In this document: piece after piece, positions 18,449-26,392 of the stretch
How the letters are laid out: each line of letters starts with the position of its first letter
How positions within the stretch are numbered: position 1 is the first letter of the stretch
Assembly (NCBI GenBank): GCA_030622545.1
Contig: JAUXGA010000004.1
Span: forward strand, 1 to 64,000
DNA length: 64,000 bases
Direction: 5' to 3'
Source: a bacterium
GTDB taxonomy: Bacteria > Electryoneota > RPQS01 > DYHQ01
The notes under the pieces: generated by a model
The model's database searches: none
The model's input: only the letters and a program-made list of their open reading frames with translations
Told to the model about the DNA's origin: nothing
Made by a program: the position numbers and the translations under genes

Positions 18449-18487
18449 AAAGCCGATGGGTAAATATACACTTGTCGGCTTTCTTAT
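18449..18487 (+). terminator. Rho-independent terminator after tRNA-Pro
   Basis: An 8-bp stem (AAAGCCGA at 18449-18456, TCGGCTTT at 18475-18482) closes an 18-nt loop and is followed by a T-rich run. Confidence 0.65.
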
Positions 18488-18546
18488 TCTACCCGCCGAG
18501 GCAGATCCCTGAGCAGCCCGGAATGTCAAATCAAATGAGGAAAAAA

Positions 18547-19344
18547 ATGTCAGACGACAAACCGAGAGACATAGCGAGTATCAAAAAGGAGTGGGACGAA
18601 CTCGCCGAAAGATATGATACTTACTACGAGAGGTTTGGAGGTGCGGTCGAACACTATGTAGATTGGGAGATATTGAAAGAACATCTTCCCACGAACAGAG
18701 ATGCCAAGATTTTGGATGCGGCCGGCGGGACAGGAAGAATCACGCTGCCTTTGGCGAAGATGGGATACTCGGTAACGCTATGTGATATTTCTCCTGCGAT
18801 GCTGGATGTGGCAAGACGGAAATTACTTGACGCGGGAGTCTTGGATAAAGTCGAAATAACCGAATGTGATATTAACAAACTTCCCTATGCTGACGAGAGT
18901 TTTGATTTTACTATTGGTTGGAACAGCATGTTCGAAGCTGCCAAGGAGCTAATCCGTGTGACGAAAAAAGGCGGGATGATTTCAGTATTTCTTGTCAACA
19001 GATGCGGCGACGCCATCAGCAAGTTCCATGAAGACCCGAACACCGCTCTTGATTTGCTTAGCTCAAAATCGAATGTCGTTACCTATAATAACGAGAAGTA
19101 CTTGACTGTCAACGTGGATGAAGCCAGAGAGCTGTTCGAAAAAGAGGGAATCCGAATTATCGAGATCTATGCACTTTGCGGCATGGTGGAATTCTTATCT
19201 ATCTCGGAAGACATTCGAGAATCCCGTCAATGGGATGAGAAATTCTTCAAGCAGACAACCGAGATAGTACTAAGAATGAGCAAAGAGCCTTCGCTAAAAG
19301 GACTGTCAAGACATTTGGCGGTTTATGGAGAGAGAATTAGATAG
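18547..19344 (+). CDS. Class I SAM-dependent methyltransferase
   Basis: The 265-residue protein has a Rossmann methyltransferase fold. Motif I is ILDAAGGTGRITLPLAKMG (about 49-67), followed by an acidic motif II (VTLCDISPAMLDVARRK) and the motif IV region YADESFDFTIGWNSMF. The substrate is unknown; the UbiE/COQ5-like layout is compatible with small-molecule methylation. ATG 18547 is chosen because TGAGGAAAAAA places GAGG 6-9 nt upstream; ATGs at 18523 and 18535 are alternatives. Most arginine codons are AGA/AGG, like hepT, so it may share its origin. Confidence 0.8.
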   Translation: MSDDKPRDIASIKKEWDELAERYDTYYERFGGAVEHYVDWEILKEHLPTNRDAKILDAAGGTGRITLPLAKMGYSVTLCDISPAMLDVARRKLLDAGVLDKVEITECDINKLPYADESFDFTIGWNSMFEAAKELIRVTKKGGMISVFLVNRCGDAISKFHEDPNTALDLLSSKSNVVTYNNEKYLTVNVDEARELFEKEGIRIIEIYALCGMVEFLSISEDIRESRQWDEKFFKQTTEIVLRMSKEPSLKGLSRHLAVYGERIR

Positions 19345-19362
19345 GAAATCCGTTAAGAATGA

Positions 19363-19399
19363 GAAAAGGCCGGAGGTAATATTACCTTCGGCCTTTTTT
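19363..19399. terminator. Bidirectional terminator between convergent genes
   Basis: A near-perfect 17-bp inverted repeat (AAAAGGCCGGAGGTAAT against its mirror, one G:U) is A-rich on the left and T-rich on the right. It can end both the methyltransferase and the OPT transcripts. Confidence 0.85.
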
Positions 19400-19421
19400 A
19401 TGTTTTATCGCTGAAAAAACG

Positions 19422-21335
19422 CTACTTCGCCGCCTTCCAGAGACTGTAAATCAGCAAACAATAAATCGGAATCGAAATCAGTACCGTGGCCGAGCCTAAC
19501 CAGCCATCAGCGAAGGCCATATTTTTCACGCCTATCGCCACAACAATCGCAAGCGCAATCCCAACTAAGGCCTCGCCCGCAATCAATCCTGAGCTGTACA
19601 GAATGCCGTGATCCTCACCCGTCACTTTGATAGACCGCTTTTCCTGATAGCGGTTCACAGCATATTTGACGATTCCGCCTACCATAATCGCTGCCGAGAG
19701 TCCCACCGGAAGATAAAGCCCGACCGCAAAGGCCAGTGTAGGCACGGCGAAACATTCCACGACGAGCGCCAAGAACATTCCGAAGAAGATTAAATCCCAT
19801 GGCAGTTTGGCTTCCATGACACCTTCGATAAGAATCGCCATGATGTTCGCTTGCGGGGCAAGCAGAGGATTCGGATGTTCCGGTGTTTGCACGAATCCGT
19901 AAGCGTTGTTCAGAAGAAAAACCACCGCTCCGACGATAACAGCCGCACTCAGCACTCCGGCGAACTCCGCAATTTGCTGCTTCCATGGCGTTGCCCCCAC
20001 TAAAAAGCCGGTTTTCAAATCCTGCGACATATCACCGGCAGCACATACCGCGATACAAACCACCGCTCCAACCATTAAGGCGGTGACCATCCCGCTGACT
20101 CCTACGAAGCCGATATTGACGAAAAGCAGAGCGGTTCCTAAGAGTGTGGCGATGGTCATGCCGGAGACAGGGTTTGATGAGGAGCCGACAATCCCGACGA
20201 TCCGCGACGACACCAGAATGAAGATGAAACCAAAAACGATAACCAACGCGGCGATTAAAGGTGTTGCCGGTGTCATAATCCACACAAGCAAAGCCACGAG
20301 AATAGAGCCCGCAACCACAAACCAGTTAGGAAGGTCACGATTCGTTCGCACCGTCTCGCCGGGCTCTTCTGTTTTCTTTTGTCCGAGGCCGCGCAACCCT
20401 GCAAAGAGCGATTTCCCGAGCGCGGGCAAAATTTTAAGGAGGCTCAAAATTCCGCCCATCGTTACAGCCCCAGCGCCGATGTAACGCACATAAACGGAAT
20501 GAATATCTTCGCCGCTCATCGCTGAGATGAGTTCACTCGTCGATGGAAAAATCGCGTGCGTCGTTTCGGCTCCGAAGAAAGCAATAAGCGGAACAAGCAC
20601 GAGACTGCCCAAAGCGCCGCCAGCTAAGAGAACGGCAGCCGTGCGCGGCCCCAGAATGTAACCGACACCTAAAAGTGCGGGGATGGCCTCAACACCAAAA
20701 TACGCTCTCTTCGGTGCGGGAAGCCACCAAGTTAGATCTTTTATCCAGATGCCAAGTCCCAAAGCGAGTTTGTAAATCCCCCCGGTTAAAACTCCCCAGA
20801 GTACTTTCTTCGCTTGCTTGCCGCCCTTTTCGCCCGCGATAAGCACTTCAGCGCAGGCCGTTCCTTCCGGATAAGGAAGGACGCCGTGTTCCCGCTTGAT
20901 TAGATAGCGTCGCAGCGGAATCATCCCCAGTGTTCCTAAGATGCCCCCTAAAAGAATCAGGTAGCCGATTTTCAGCAGACTGGGGATTTCGATCTCGGGT
21001 CGCGTCGCATGCCAGATAAAAAATGCGGGAATAGTGAAAATTACACCCGCGGCCAGAGATTCTCCTGTGGAGGCGATGGTCTGAACGATATTATTTTCCA
21101 GAATCGTTCCACGTTTCATAATCTGCCGCAAAATCGCCATCGAAATTACGGCTGCTGGAATTGATGCAGAGACTGTCATGCCTACGTACAGCCCCAAATA
21201 AGCGTTGGCCGCAGCGAAAACCATTCCCAAAATAATACCAAGCACATAAGCTTGCAGCGTTGATTCCGGCAGCTTCTTTTCATGTGTGACATAGGGGATA
21301 AAACTATCGCCGGCTCTTTTTGTTTGCTCCGTCAA
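19422..21335 (-). CDS. OPT-family oligopeptide transporter
   Basis: This 637-residue integral membrane protein matches the bacterial OPT (oligopeptide/metal-siderophore) transporter family, with many membrane segments such as YVLGIILGMVFAAANAYLGL. These proteins are proton-coupled importers of peptides or metal chelates; substrate cannot be read from sequence. The TTG start at 21335 has AAGGAG 6 nt upstream. It is the last gene of the minus-strand glycosylation run, 49 bp after a glycosyltransferase, so it may be cotranscribed without sharing function. Confidence 0.93.
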   Translation of the reverse strand: MTEQTKRAGDSFIPYVTHEKKLPESTLQAYVLGIILGMVFAAANAYLGLYVGMTVSASIPAAVISMAILRQIMKRGTILENNIVQTIASTGESLAAGVIFTIPAFFIWHATRPEIEIPSLLKIGYLILLGGILGTLGMIPLRRYLIKREHGVLPYPEGTACAEVLIAGEKGGKQAKKVLWGVLTGGIYKLALGLGIWIKDLTWWLPAPKRAYFGVEAIPALLGVGYILGPRTAAVLLAGGALGSLVLVPLIAFFGAETTHAIFPSTSELISAMSGEDIHSVYVRYIGAGAVTMGGILSLLKILPALGKSLFAGLRGLGQKKTEEPGETVRTNRDLPNWFVVAGSILVALLVWIMTPATPLIAALVIVFGFIFILVSSRIVGIVGSSSNPVSGMTIATLLGTALLFVNIGFVGVSGMVTALMVGAVVCIAVCAAGDMSQDLKTGFLVGATPWKQQIAEFAGVLSAAVIVGAVVFLLNNAYGFVQTPEHPNPLLAPQANIMAILIEGVMEAKLPWDLIFFGMFLALVVECFAVPTLAFAVGLYLPVGLSAAIMVGGIVKYAVNRYQEKRSIKVTGEDHGILYSSGLIAGEALVGIALAIVVAIGVKNMAFADGWLGSATVLISIPIYCLLIYSLWKAAK

Positions 21336-21384
21336 GAGTATCTCCTTGATTTTCTATCGTGAAGGGAGTAGGGAAATCTTTTAT

Positions 21385-22254
21385 TTATTTGCGCCTTCGC
21401 AGCGCTTCTTGTAGGCCTCGATAGAAAGCCCAGTCCGCGACAAGCCAAGACGTCAATAATCTGAAAAATAAAAAGAGGAAATGAAGACAACGAGTTATCC
21501 CTCGAGCGTGTCTCCATGCGAAAAGAAGTCGGTTGCAGGTTTTCGTTGTAGCGATTTTGGTGGCAGCAAAATTCGTTTGTATCGCGCCGCCAGTGTGGTG
21601 AATAACGCGGCATTTTGGCTCGAAATAAATGCGCCAACCTCTGTTCGCCGCTCTGACTCCCAAATCGACATCCTCCCAGTAAAACGGTTCGAAGAGTTTG
21701 TCGAATCCACCAAGGTCGCTGAACATATCGCGCCGAAAAGCCGCATGCCCTCCGACGGCATAGGCGGATGGAATCTTTCCTTGCACCGGCGCGGGCTGAT
21801 GTCTTTCAGCATGGCGCACTACCGGGAACCCTTGCTTCCAGATGAGTTGTTTGGCTCCTTCCCGAAAAGTTTTGCCGTCCTTTTGAAAAGAACGAAATGT
21901 CACGGCAAAGGTGTTCGAATCGGCGAAGTAGCTGGCGAGTGGGGAAAGGAGGTCGCTGATGATTTCAATATCGTTATTTAAGAGAAGGACAATTGACGCT
22001 CGACATTCCGTAACCGCTCGCGTCGCGGTGCAAGCGAATCCACGATTCTTTTCCTGCCATATCCACCGTACAAAAGGAAATCGTTCGGGAAGTTTTGCGC
22101 GAGTATCATCCGAGCTGCCATCATCGACAACAAGAACATCAGCAAGGTCGGGGTGATTTCCCAAGTGCTTTTCAATGGACGCCAAGCAGTTTTCAAGTTC
22201 GTCGCAACCATTATAACTCGGGATGGCGATACCGTATTTATTCTGAGAATGCAT
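21385..22254 (-). CDS. Glycosyltransferase family 2
   Basis: The 289-residue protein has a GT-A fold: IAIPSYNGCDELENCL, the nucleotide site VLVVDDGSSDDT, and the metal-binding LLLNNDIEI (DXD-like). It ends with a basic/hydrophobic helix (LFLFFRLLTSWLV), typical of membrane-associated surface glycan transferases. ATG 22254 gives a normal family N-terminus; the alternative GTG 22293 adds 13 residues. Acceptor and donor are unknown. It sits in a minus-strand run with other transferases and msbA. Confidence 0.87.
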   Translation of the reverse strand: MHSQNKYGIAIPSYNGCDELENCLASIEKHLGNHPDLADVLVVDDGSSDDTRAKLPERFPFVRWIWQEKNRGFACTATRAVTECRASIVLLLNNDIEIISDLLSPLASYFADSNTFAVTFRSFQKDGKTFREGAKQLIWKQGFPVVRHAERHQPAPVQGKIPSAYAVGGHAAFRRDMFSDLGGFDKLFEPFYWEDVDLGVRAANRGWRIYFEPKCRVIHHTGGAIQTNFAATKIATTKTCNRLLFAWRHARGITRCLHFLFLFFRLLTSWLVADWAFYRGLQEALRRRK

Positions 22255-22302
22255 GGATTGGTTCTCTAACGTGCAAAAGAGCTTGTAAGACACATAACGG
22301 CA

Positions 22303-23367
22303 TTATCCACGCAAGGCCGCGGCGAATTCTGCAACGCGCGCTGGAGCCCAGAATCGTCTACGCACGACGTCAATACCGCCAGTGGCAATCAAATCACGCT
22401 GTGACGAATCAGCGAGTAAGCTTTTCATGTAGCGATACCAATCCTCTTTTGTTCTCGCCAGCAGCACGGAGTGACCGTCTTCAAATTCGTTTATTGGGAA
22501 ACCCACAGGGCTGACGACCGCAGGCACACCGTAGCTCATGTAGATAACAGCTTTGAAATTCATTTTCGCACGGCACCATGCATCGTCGTGAAGTGGGGCG
22601 ATACCCAGCGTAAAGCGTGGAATCATTTCGGCTTCTCTTGAAAGACTCCATGGAATAAATTTATGGCGGTAGCGTGGCGGTCGTTCCATAGGCTGAGAAG
22701 TAATCAACCACACTTCAAGATTGGGGTATTCATCTGTTAAACGTACCAATACATCTTCGATTTTGCGTAGGTAGTGTTGGTTTTCAGGAGCACCGACCCA
22801 CCCGATAACCGGTGTGGCGTTTGGTATGGAAGGTATTTCGGCAATCTCAGAAATTACAGATGGCAGGATTCTCACAGATTTGGCTCGCTCCGAAGCCTGC
22901 CGGTACAGTTTATCACCACTCACAAGCACAAGGTCTGCATACGTTAACATCATATCAAGTTGCGATTTGAACTTCTCATCGGTTTCCACGACGTGCGGCT
23001 TTGAGAGCGTCGAAGAATCGGGAGCTTTTAAGTAAATCGCATCATCGAAATCATAGATAATGCGTTTCTTTAACCGTTTCCCCCAACGCAGCATCCATGG
23101 CACGAAACTCCTTTTCTGAAAGAACAGAATATCGGCTCGAATAAATGCGATTAGATTGCGAAGCGGAAGAAGTTCGAGCCATATCTTTTTCAGCCAGTTT
23201 CTCTTTCGCTCAGGTGAATCATACTTGTGATACGTATAGCTCGCAACATGCCAGCGATAATGATACTCCTTCAGAAATGGAAGATACGCATACACCCGTG
23301 TCCGCGCGCTGGCGTTGGCAATTCCTCCGGCAGGAACGAACAATATAAAGGGCTGTGATGGACGCAC
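22303..23367 (-). CDS. Glycosyltransferase family 4-like protein
   Basis: The 354-residue protein looks like a GT-B glycosyltransferase. The C-terminal half has IGWVGAPENQHYLRKIEDVL and the nucleotide-binding region with TLGIAPLHDDAWCRAKMNFK and MSYGVPAVVSPVGFP. The N-terminal half is divergent (FILFVPAGGIANASARTRVYAY). It starts at GTG 23367, 1 bp after the preceding gene. Donor sugar unknown. The 22303 stop precedes the next gene by a short gap. Confidence 0.83.
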   Translation of the reverse strand: MRPSQPFILFVPAGGIANASARTRVYAYLPFLKEYHYRWHVASYTYHKYDSPERKRNWLKKIWLELLPLRNLIAFIRADILFFQKRSFVPWMLRWGKRLKKRIIYDFDDAIYLKAPDSSTLSKPHVVETDEKFKSQLDMMLTYADLVLVSGDKLYRQASERAKSVRILPSVISEIAEIPSIPNATPVIGWVGAPENQHYLRKIEDVLVRLTDEYPNLEVWLITSQPMERPPRYRHKFIPWSLSREAEMIPRFTLGIAPLHDDAWCRAKMNFKAVIYMSYGVPAVVSPVGFPINEFEDGHSVLLARTKEDWYRYMKSLLADSSQRDLIATGGIDVVRRRFWAPARVAEFAAALRG

Positions 23368-23368
23368 G

Positions 23369-24361
23369 CTAATCGGATCTTCTTAGTGGCAATTTCGAAG
23401 CTTCACTCATAAACCATCTGAGTTGCTGCTTTATCTCTCGCGGTGATAGTCGCGCTGCTTTCTGCAGGTGTCGGCGACGCGTAATCATCCGCGGCAGTAG
23501 AACAAAATAATCTTTCCAACTTTTCATAACCGCACCAAACTGGCGATTCCGCAGGTGATGAATCGACATAAAAAGGTCACGCTGAAATCTGTAGAATGTC
23601 AAAGAAACTGCCATCGAAAAAGGCAAGCTCTTTGCGTAGGTTAAAAGTTGATTGCGTCGCAAGCGGATGAATTTCGATGGTTCATCCCGCTTCGACGTCG
23701 GCGAACGATGGTGAAGTACGTGAGCGTTCGGAATCAGCATGAACCGGTATCCACACCATCGGGCGCGCAGGCTAAAATCCACATCATCCCATTCGGCAAA
23801 ATAATCCGGATCAAGGTTCCCGCACCGTTTGAAAACGCTTCGTTTGATAAGAGCGCAGCCGAAACAGGTTCCCCAGATTTCTGCATTCTTTGTCGGAGCT
23901 TCGGTTGCTGGTTTGCCGTGTAAATAATCGTGAGCGCGGAAGTGTGGTGATAATGCGATTCCCGCGCTGTCTGCGACTGAAGAATCCTTCGCCCAAAGCA
24001 AGAGGGGTTGTACTCCTGCCAAATCTGCCGGGCCTTCTCTGAGAGTTGCAAGCAATTTAGCAAGCGCTCCTGCGGACATCACGGTATCATTGTTAAGCAA
24101 CAAAATCCAGTCACCGACGGACGTGTCGATTCCTTGATTAATTGCGCGAGTGAAACCGACATTCATCTCGTTGGCGATAACTTTGACCGATGGAAAATCC
24201 TGGCGAGCGCTATCCACGCTTCCATCCTTCGAACCGTTGTCAATGAGCACTACTTCCAGTTTATCCTGTTGAATCTCCTGAGCAAAAACTGATGTCAAGC
24301 ATGGTAACAGATACTGTATGCCGTTCATGTTTGGAATGATAACGGAAATCTCAGGAGTCAC
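23369..24361 (-). CDS. Glycosyltransferase family 2 (rhamnosyltransferase-like)
   Basis: The 330-residue protein has SVIIPNMNGIQYLLPCL, VVLIDNGSKDGSVD and the WILLLNNDTVM metal site, all marks of GT2 enzymes. The C-terminal half (WDDVDFSLRARWCGYRFMLIPNAH) is typical of rhamnosyl- or other O-antigen transferases. GTG 24361 overlaps the upstream stop as GTGA, which indicates coupling. No membrane segment is obvious. Likely acts on a lipid-linked surface glycan at the cytoplasmic face. Confidence 0.88.
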   Translation of the reverse strand: MTPEISVIIPNMNGIQYLLPCLTSVFAQEIQQDKLEVVLIDNGSKDGSVDSARQDFPSVKVIANEMNVGFTRAINQGIDTSVGDWILLLNNDTVMSAGALAKLLATLREGPADLAGVQPLLLWAKDSSVADSAGIALSPHFRAHDYLHGKPATEAPTKNAEIWGTCFGCALIKRSVFKRCGNLDPDYFAEWDDVDFSLRARWCGYRFMLIPNAHVLHHRSPTSKRDEPSKFIRLRRNQLLTYAKSLPFSMAVSLTFYRFQRDLFMSIHHLRNRQFGAVMKSWKDYFVLLPRMITRRRHLQKAARLSPREIKQQLRWFMSEASKLPLRRSD

Positions 24362-25347
24362 TGCAGAACCTCAGCGGTTGCATTTCGGACATTCTGTAGA
24401 AACGATTCAATATTATTCGTGTTGGTGGGAGGAACAAGTGGGCGATAATGCTGCCCTTTGGGACACCATTTATCGATTTCCTGATGGACATTTTCTTCGG
24501 GACGGAAGAATATTATGCCCGGAGTTTGAACGGCATTCGCGATATGCGCGAGTCCGCTGTTTGTTCCGGCAAACAATCGAGCCCGACGAATAATATCCGC
24601 AGTGACAAGAATCGGAAGATCAAAAGCGAAGACGAATTTTCCCTGAATAGCGGGAGAGAGTTTTTCTGCGAGTCTTTTTTCTGAATCGACCCCAAGAAAG
24701 ACTATCGAATCAATATTTTCCGTTATAGTCAGGAGTGTGCTTTGCCATGCCTGAAAAGAAAGATAATCAGGAGGGGACGTGACACCACCGAGACAGACGG
24801 CGACATACTCATTTGCTATTAAGTCATATTTCTCAAGATACTGACTTGTTTCAGATTCTGTTTCCGCATTGAACCACAGTTCAAGTTCTTGAGACGGAGC
24901 GTTTTCGGCCCCCGCTAAAACAGCTAATTCAAGATTGAGGTTTATAATATCCCGTCCTTCTTCATAAGGAATCGTTTGATTGAGGAATGGCGCCGAGCCA
25001 TCCGTTTCAAAACCGATTCGTTCTTTCGCACCGGAAAGAAATGCTAATAATCCGTTGCGAAAGAATCGTTTAAAAAGGATCGCATGACTTGGATGACGTC
25101 GTCGCAATTCCAATACAAAAGAGATATTCGATAGGATTCCCTTGTGCCTATTCTGTTTCTCATAGACGAGAATCTCATCGATATAGGGACAATGTTTCAG
25201 AAGAGCTGCGCCGATTGAGTCAAGTATAACAGTAAAATATGCGTCAGGAAAAGCGCGGCGAAGAGCTCGAATCGCTGGAACAGCCACGAGCGTGTTGCCG
25301 ACTGAACCGTTGCGAAAGATGAGAAAACGCGGTGCATTTGACGGCAT
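24358..25347 (-). CDS. Glycosyltransferase family 9 (heptosyltransferase-like)
   Basis: The 329-residue protein resembles ADP-heptose:LPS heptosyltransferases (WaaC/WaaF type). The N-terminal signature RNGSVGNTLVAVPAIRALRRAFP opens the protein, and the C-terminal half has FAGTNSGLAHIANAVQTPGIIFF, where the donor binds. It is one of two GT9 genes in tandem. They probably build the inner core of an LPS-like glycolipid. The start is 1 bp after the previous gene stop. Confidence 0.88.
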   Translation of the reverse strand: MPSNAPRFLIFRNGSVGNTLVAVPAIRALRRAFPDAYFTVILDSIGAALLKHCPYIDEILVYEKQNRHKGILSNISFVLELRRRHPSHAILFKRFFRNGLLAFLSGAKERIGFETDGSAPFLNQTIPYEEGRDIINLNLELAVLAGAENAPSQELELWFNAETESETSQYLEKYDLIANEYVAVCLGGVTSPPDYLSFQAWQSTLLTITENIDSIVFLGVDSEKRLAEKLSPAIQGKFVFAFDLPILVTADIIRRARLFAGTNSGLAHIANAVQTPGIIFFRPEENVHQEIDKWCPKGQHYRPLVPPTNTNNIESFLQNVRNATAEVLQ

Positions 25348-25348
25348 G

Positions 25349-26371
25349 TCAGTGCTCTTTTTCCAAGAGAGGATAGGCGGCTTTGAGAACAGCTTCAGCG
25401 GTCACGGAAAACAAACCATCTTCGCCTGAGGGGATTCCTCCCAGCGCAATATGTTGGTTGCTTTCAGGAGGTGTCCAAAATTCAGTTGGTTCTGCTCCAA
25501 ACAATGCTATGGTCGGTGTTCCGACAGCCACTGCCAGATGTTTGGGGCCGCCGTCGTTGCCGATAAAGAGGCGGCATTTCTTGATGCACGCGGCAAGGAC
25601 ACCCAAATCTGTCGGTTGCACAACACGTGCTCGCTTATCAGCAACGAGTTCACAGACTTGCTGCGCGGTGTTTTCTCCCGCACCGGCAAAGAACGCGATT
25701 GTCATGCTGTATTTGCGAAGAAGAGTTCGCGCGACTTCTGCAAAGCGTTCGGGCGGCCAGCGCTTATGTTCGCGGCGACTGTAAACACCAAAAGCAATCA
25801 CTTTGGTATCTTCTTTCCAGCCGTTATTCTTCCACAGTTCTAATGCGGTTTCTTCGTCTTTAGCTTTGAGAAAGATTTCAGGAATGCAGTCAGCCTGTGC
25901 GACATCCCCGAATGGCTCTGCGAGTTTCAGTTTATGCAGTGCACTGTACGTTGGATGGCTTGAATCCTGACAGGGTACCCGGTGCGAAAATGCCCAGCGC
26001 CGACCACGGTAGCCGATACCGATTCTCACGGGAGCACCGCTCCCTCTTGAGAGAAGAGCGCTGCGAGGATCTGACAAATAATCGAGAACAGCTTGGGGAT
26101 GAAAACTCCGAACAAGTTTCAAGGCATGTGCGAATTCAGAAAGGTTTTTCAAGGGTCGAAGTTCGACGATTTCCGATACAGCGGGATTCTCTTCGAATAT
26201 TCGATGAACTTGCCGCTCGCATAAAACAATAATCCGCGCATCGGGTCGAAGTTGATGCAGAAACCGCAAAGCGGGCGTCGCCATCAAGCTATCCCCGATG
26301 CGTCGAAAAAGAAGTGTGATAATCGTGGGAGCTCTCTTGGAAAGAACCGTAGAAATATGCGGATTCGTCAT
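25349..26371 (-). CDS. Glycosyltransferase family 9 (heptosyltransferase-like)
   Basis: The 340-residue protein is the second GT9 enzyme. It has RRIGDSLMATPALRFLHQL at the N-terminus, GSGAPVRIGIGYRGRRW in the middle and FIGNDGGPKHLAVAVGTPTIALFG in the donor-binding C-terminal domain. Heptosyltransferase I and II pairs often lie side by side. Which of the two steps each performs cannot be stated. It follows msbA after 21 bp. Confidence 0.9.
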   Translation of the reverse strand: MTNPHISTVLSKRAPTIITLLFRRIGDSLMATPALRFLHQLRPDARIIVLCERQVHRIFEENPAVSEIVELRPLKNLSEFAHALKLVRSFHPQAVLDYLSDPRSALLSRGSGAPVRIGIGYRGRRWAFSHRVPCQDSSHPTYSALHKLKLAEPFGDVAQADCIPEIFLKAKDEETALELWKNNGWKEDTKVIAFGVYSRREHKRWPPERFAEVARTLLRKYSMTIAFFAGAGENTAQQVCELVADKRARVVQPTDLGVLAACIKKCRLFIGNDGGPKHLAVAVGTPTIALFGAEPTEFWTPPESNQHIALGGIPSGEDGLFSVTAEAVLKAAYPLLEKEH

Positions 26372-26392
26372 GGAATCAAAAACACCGTTACA

